Shown here piece by piece: positions 5,998-7,256 of a stretch of DNA of 7,256 bases. The translations under genes and the position numbers were made by a program. Positions within the stretch are counted from its first letter, which is position 1, and each line of letters opens with the position of its first letter. Under the pieces are notes generated by a model. It made no database searches. It was not told where the DNA came from and saw only the letters and a list, made by a program, of their open reading frames with translations. Source of the stretch: Flavobacterium sp. (GTDB lineage: Bacteria; Bacteroidota; Bacteroidia; Flavobacteriales; Flavobacteriaceae); assembly GCF_030146175.1 (NCBI RefSeq), contig NZ_JASLCE010000111.1, positions 1 through 7,256 of the forward strand, in the 5' to 3' direction.

Positions 5998-7068
5998 ATG
6001 AACGAAAATTTACAACAGAACACTGAGAAACCCGCAGTATTGGTTTTTTATCTATCGGAATTCTTTCAAACGTATGGGATGTCGGTTCCGAACTTGTCTC
6101 AAACGATTTGTGATTCTCCGTTCTATATCTATGACCGATCATTCAAAGATATAGGCCCGAAATTTGAGGATGAAAAACCAATAAGCGATGAAGATTACGA
6201 TACCGGTTTTGCAATCCTTAAAACCATTTGGAACGAATATGTAGGAAAAGCGAATACATCCGGATTTTCCCGCGTTTTTAAAGTCATGACAGCGCTTGAT
6301 ACGGATGATTTCTACGTAGAGTCACGATATGGTTTTGCTCCGGGTTATGATCTGGATGCTGCAATTGAAACCTTTACCAAACAAAATTTTGAAGTAATCC
6401 GATGGGATGAATTTTGGGATAGAAATAGTGAAAATAAAATCGTAGAATCGGATATAACCGACGAGTATTATCCGGACTATACGGAGCAAAGAAACGAAGA
6501 AGGCCGCAACATAAAATTACTGATTAAGGCCGAAACAAATGATAATGATGCTATAAGCTTTGGTGGACTTCCGGTAAAAAAAAGTAATACGCCATTCGAG
6601 TGGCCAAAGTGTACTTGTGGTGCCGAGTTACAATATCAGGGTAAAATTAAAACGGACATCGGTTACGAAATGATTTTTATGGAAAACTGTGATCATTGGG
6701 GAGGTACCGAAGTGATCGTAGTGGATGTTGAGAATATAGAATCCGTACATCCGGAAGAAAGTCAGGTTGCCTTAAGAGAAACAGCATACACAGCCAAAAT
6801 AGAGGAAGTGACCGCAGAAAGCTATGATGACGCAAGGAATGACTATTCAGGTCGCCGGCGTGATGTTTTAGGACATGTAAGTGATCATCCCGAATGGATA
6901 CAGGGTGATGAAACCCCTAAATGCGACTGCTGCGGTCAAACAATGCGTTTTGTCGCTCAGTTAGAAGAAGGTCCCGATTATGAAACAGCCATGAATTTTG
7001 GTGGCGGATGTGGGTATCTGTTCGACTGCACCGTAGGCAAAACGGCTAAATTCATTACGCAGTGTTAA
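5998..7068 (+). CDS. DUF1963/YwqG-like protein with cysteine-rich paired motifs and a novel N-terminal domain
   Basis: This 356-aa cytoplasmic protein has two parts. Residues 1-170 are acidic and unrecognised (rich in Asp, Glu, Tyr and Phe). Residues 171-356 resemble the DUF1963 (YwqG) fold: SFGGLP (187-192), then WPKCTCGAELQYQGKI (202-217), and later a second, similar unit HPEWIQGDETPKCDCCGQTM (297-316) followed by RFVAQL (317-322). The two units align as PKC-TC-GAELQYQGKI and PKC-DCCGQTMRFVAQL, a duplicated half-domain as in the family. C205, C207, C231, C309, C311, C312, C338 and C344 could form one or two zinc sites. In Bacillus ywqG lies beside a polymorphic-toxin locus, which is suggestive only. 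The ATG follows the 284-aa gene by 11 bases in a purine-rich AAAAAAAGAT leader. The gene converges on the GT2 end with only 33 bases between stops. The domain call is by pattern and moderately sure. Confidence 0.7.
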   Translation: MNENLQQNTEKPAVLVFYLSEFFQTYGMSVPNLSQTICDSPFYIYDRSFKDIGPKFEDEKPISDEDYDTGFAILKTIWNEYVGKANTSGFSRVFKVMTALDTDDFYVESRYGFAPGYDLDAAIETFTKQNFEVIRWDEFWDRNSENKIVESDITDEYYPDYTEQRNEEGRNIKLLIKAETNDNDAISFGGLPVKKSNTPFEWPKCTCGAELQYQGKIKTDIGYEMIFMENCDHWGGTEVIVVDVENIESVHPEESQVALRETAYTAKIEEVTAESYDDARNDYSGRRRDVLGHVSDHPEWIQGDETPKCDCCGQTMRFVAQLEEGPDYETAMNFGGGCGYLFDCTVGKTAKFITQC

Positions 7069-7101
7069 TGCTAATTTGGAATTAATCGATTCGATCCATT
7101 G

Positions 7102-7256
7102 TTAGGATTTGGAAAATAATGCAAAATGAAACAATCTGGTTTTTTGCAGGGCATAGCTCAACGATACGCGTAAAACACCCAATCCGTACACAATACTGCG
7201 TTGCAGGTTAATCGAAGACGCATCTTCAAAATAATGCGTCGGACAGGAGACTTCGC
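7102..7256 (-). CDS. C-terminus of a GT2-family glycosyltransferase (partial, N-terminus beyond right edge)
   Basis: A minus-strand frame is open from the right edge to the TAA at 7104-7102 and gives 50 residues. The stretch [19 protein letters not shown], followed by [15 protein letters not shown], matches the usual tail of DPM1-type GT2 enzymes, which carry a tR.YF..aSSINF..S..YGL..L pattern after the catalytic domain. The rest of the gene lies outside the window, so the catalytic motifs cannot be checked. GT2 enzymes transfer a nucleotide-sugar unit, often to polyprenyl phosphate, which would supply the donor used by the GT87 enzyme. The gene ends by facing the DUF1963-like gene. A decayed copy of its last codons lies upstream of the GT87 gene. 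A wrong family call is possible because only the tail is visible, but the codon-level match to the fossil copy shows it is or was coding. Confidence 0.65.
   Translation of the reverse strand, partial: EVSCPTHYFEDASSINLQRSIVYGLGVLRVSLSYALQKTRLFHFALFSKS

Noticed and set aside
7069..7101. Possible bidirectional terminator between the convergent genes
   Set aside because: The 33 bases contain ATCGAT-type short palindromes only, with no GC-rich stem followed by a T run.
7217..7240. Perfect inverted repeat GACGCAT-N10-ATGCGTC
   Set aside because: It falls in well-patterned GT2 coding sequence (THYFEDAS) and is absent from any intergenic context, so it is probably a coding coincidence.

Overview
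This window looks like part of a Flavobacteriaceae (Bacteroidota) chromosome. Composition is moderately AT-rich, genes lack clear Shine-Dalgarno sequences, and a Bacteroidota-type -7 element (TATCTTTG) sits upstream of the main operon. The assignment rests on style, not on a database match.

Layout. (1) Bases 1-4795 hold four tightly packed minus-strand genes, transcribed right to left: a GT87-type polyprenyl-phosphate-sugar glycosyltransferase (518 aa with the corrected start), a Wzx/MATE-like flippase (387 aa, TTG start), a B12-binding-type radical SAM enzyme (507 aa), and a class I SAM methyltransferase with an NPPY motif that runs off the left edge. The junctions are a 4-nt overlap, a 1-nt gap and a 1-nt overlap. 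(2) Bases 7102-7256 hold the C-terminus of another minus-strand gene, probably a GT2 glycosyltransferase, entering from the right edge. (3) Between them lie two plus-strand genes of different character: an unrecognised 284-aa protein and a 356-aa protein whose C-terminal half resembles DUF1963/YwqG.

The main discovery is in the junctions. Bases 4792-4870, just upstream of the GT87 gene, are a decayed copy of the 3' end of the GT2 gene (49 of 58 aligned columns identical to 7136-7193). Its fossil TGA stop overlaps the GT87 ATG as ATGA. The simplest reading is that GT2 and GT87 were once adjacent and translationally coupled, and that a roughly 2.2-kb cassette was inserted between them, leaving GT2 with a replacement 3' end. 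The old fragment now carries a good -7 promoter match that the intact copy lacks by one base. A second fossil at 5063-5110 is a broken copy of the 5' coding end of the 356-aa gene (41 of 48 identical, exactly 940 bp upstream), so the cassette itself seems to have been a longer array of related genes.

Together, the minus-strand genes suggest synthesis, membrane transfer and chemical tailoring of a lipid-linked glycan or glycolipid; the product is unknown. The plus-strand pair is cytoplasmic, accessory in nature, and resembles immunity-type genes only by analogy.
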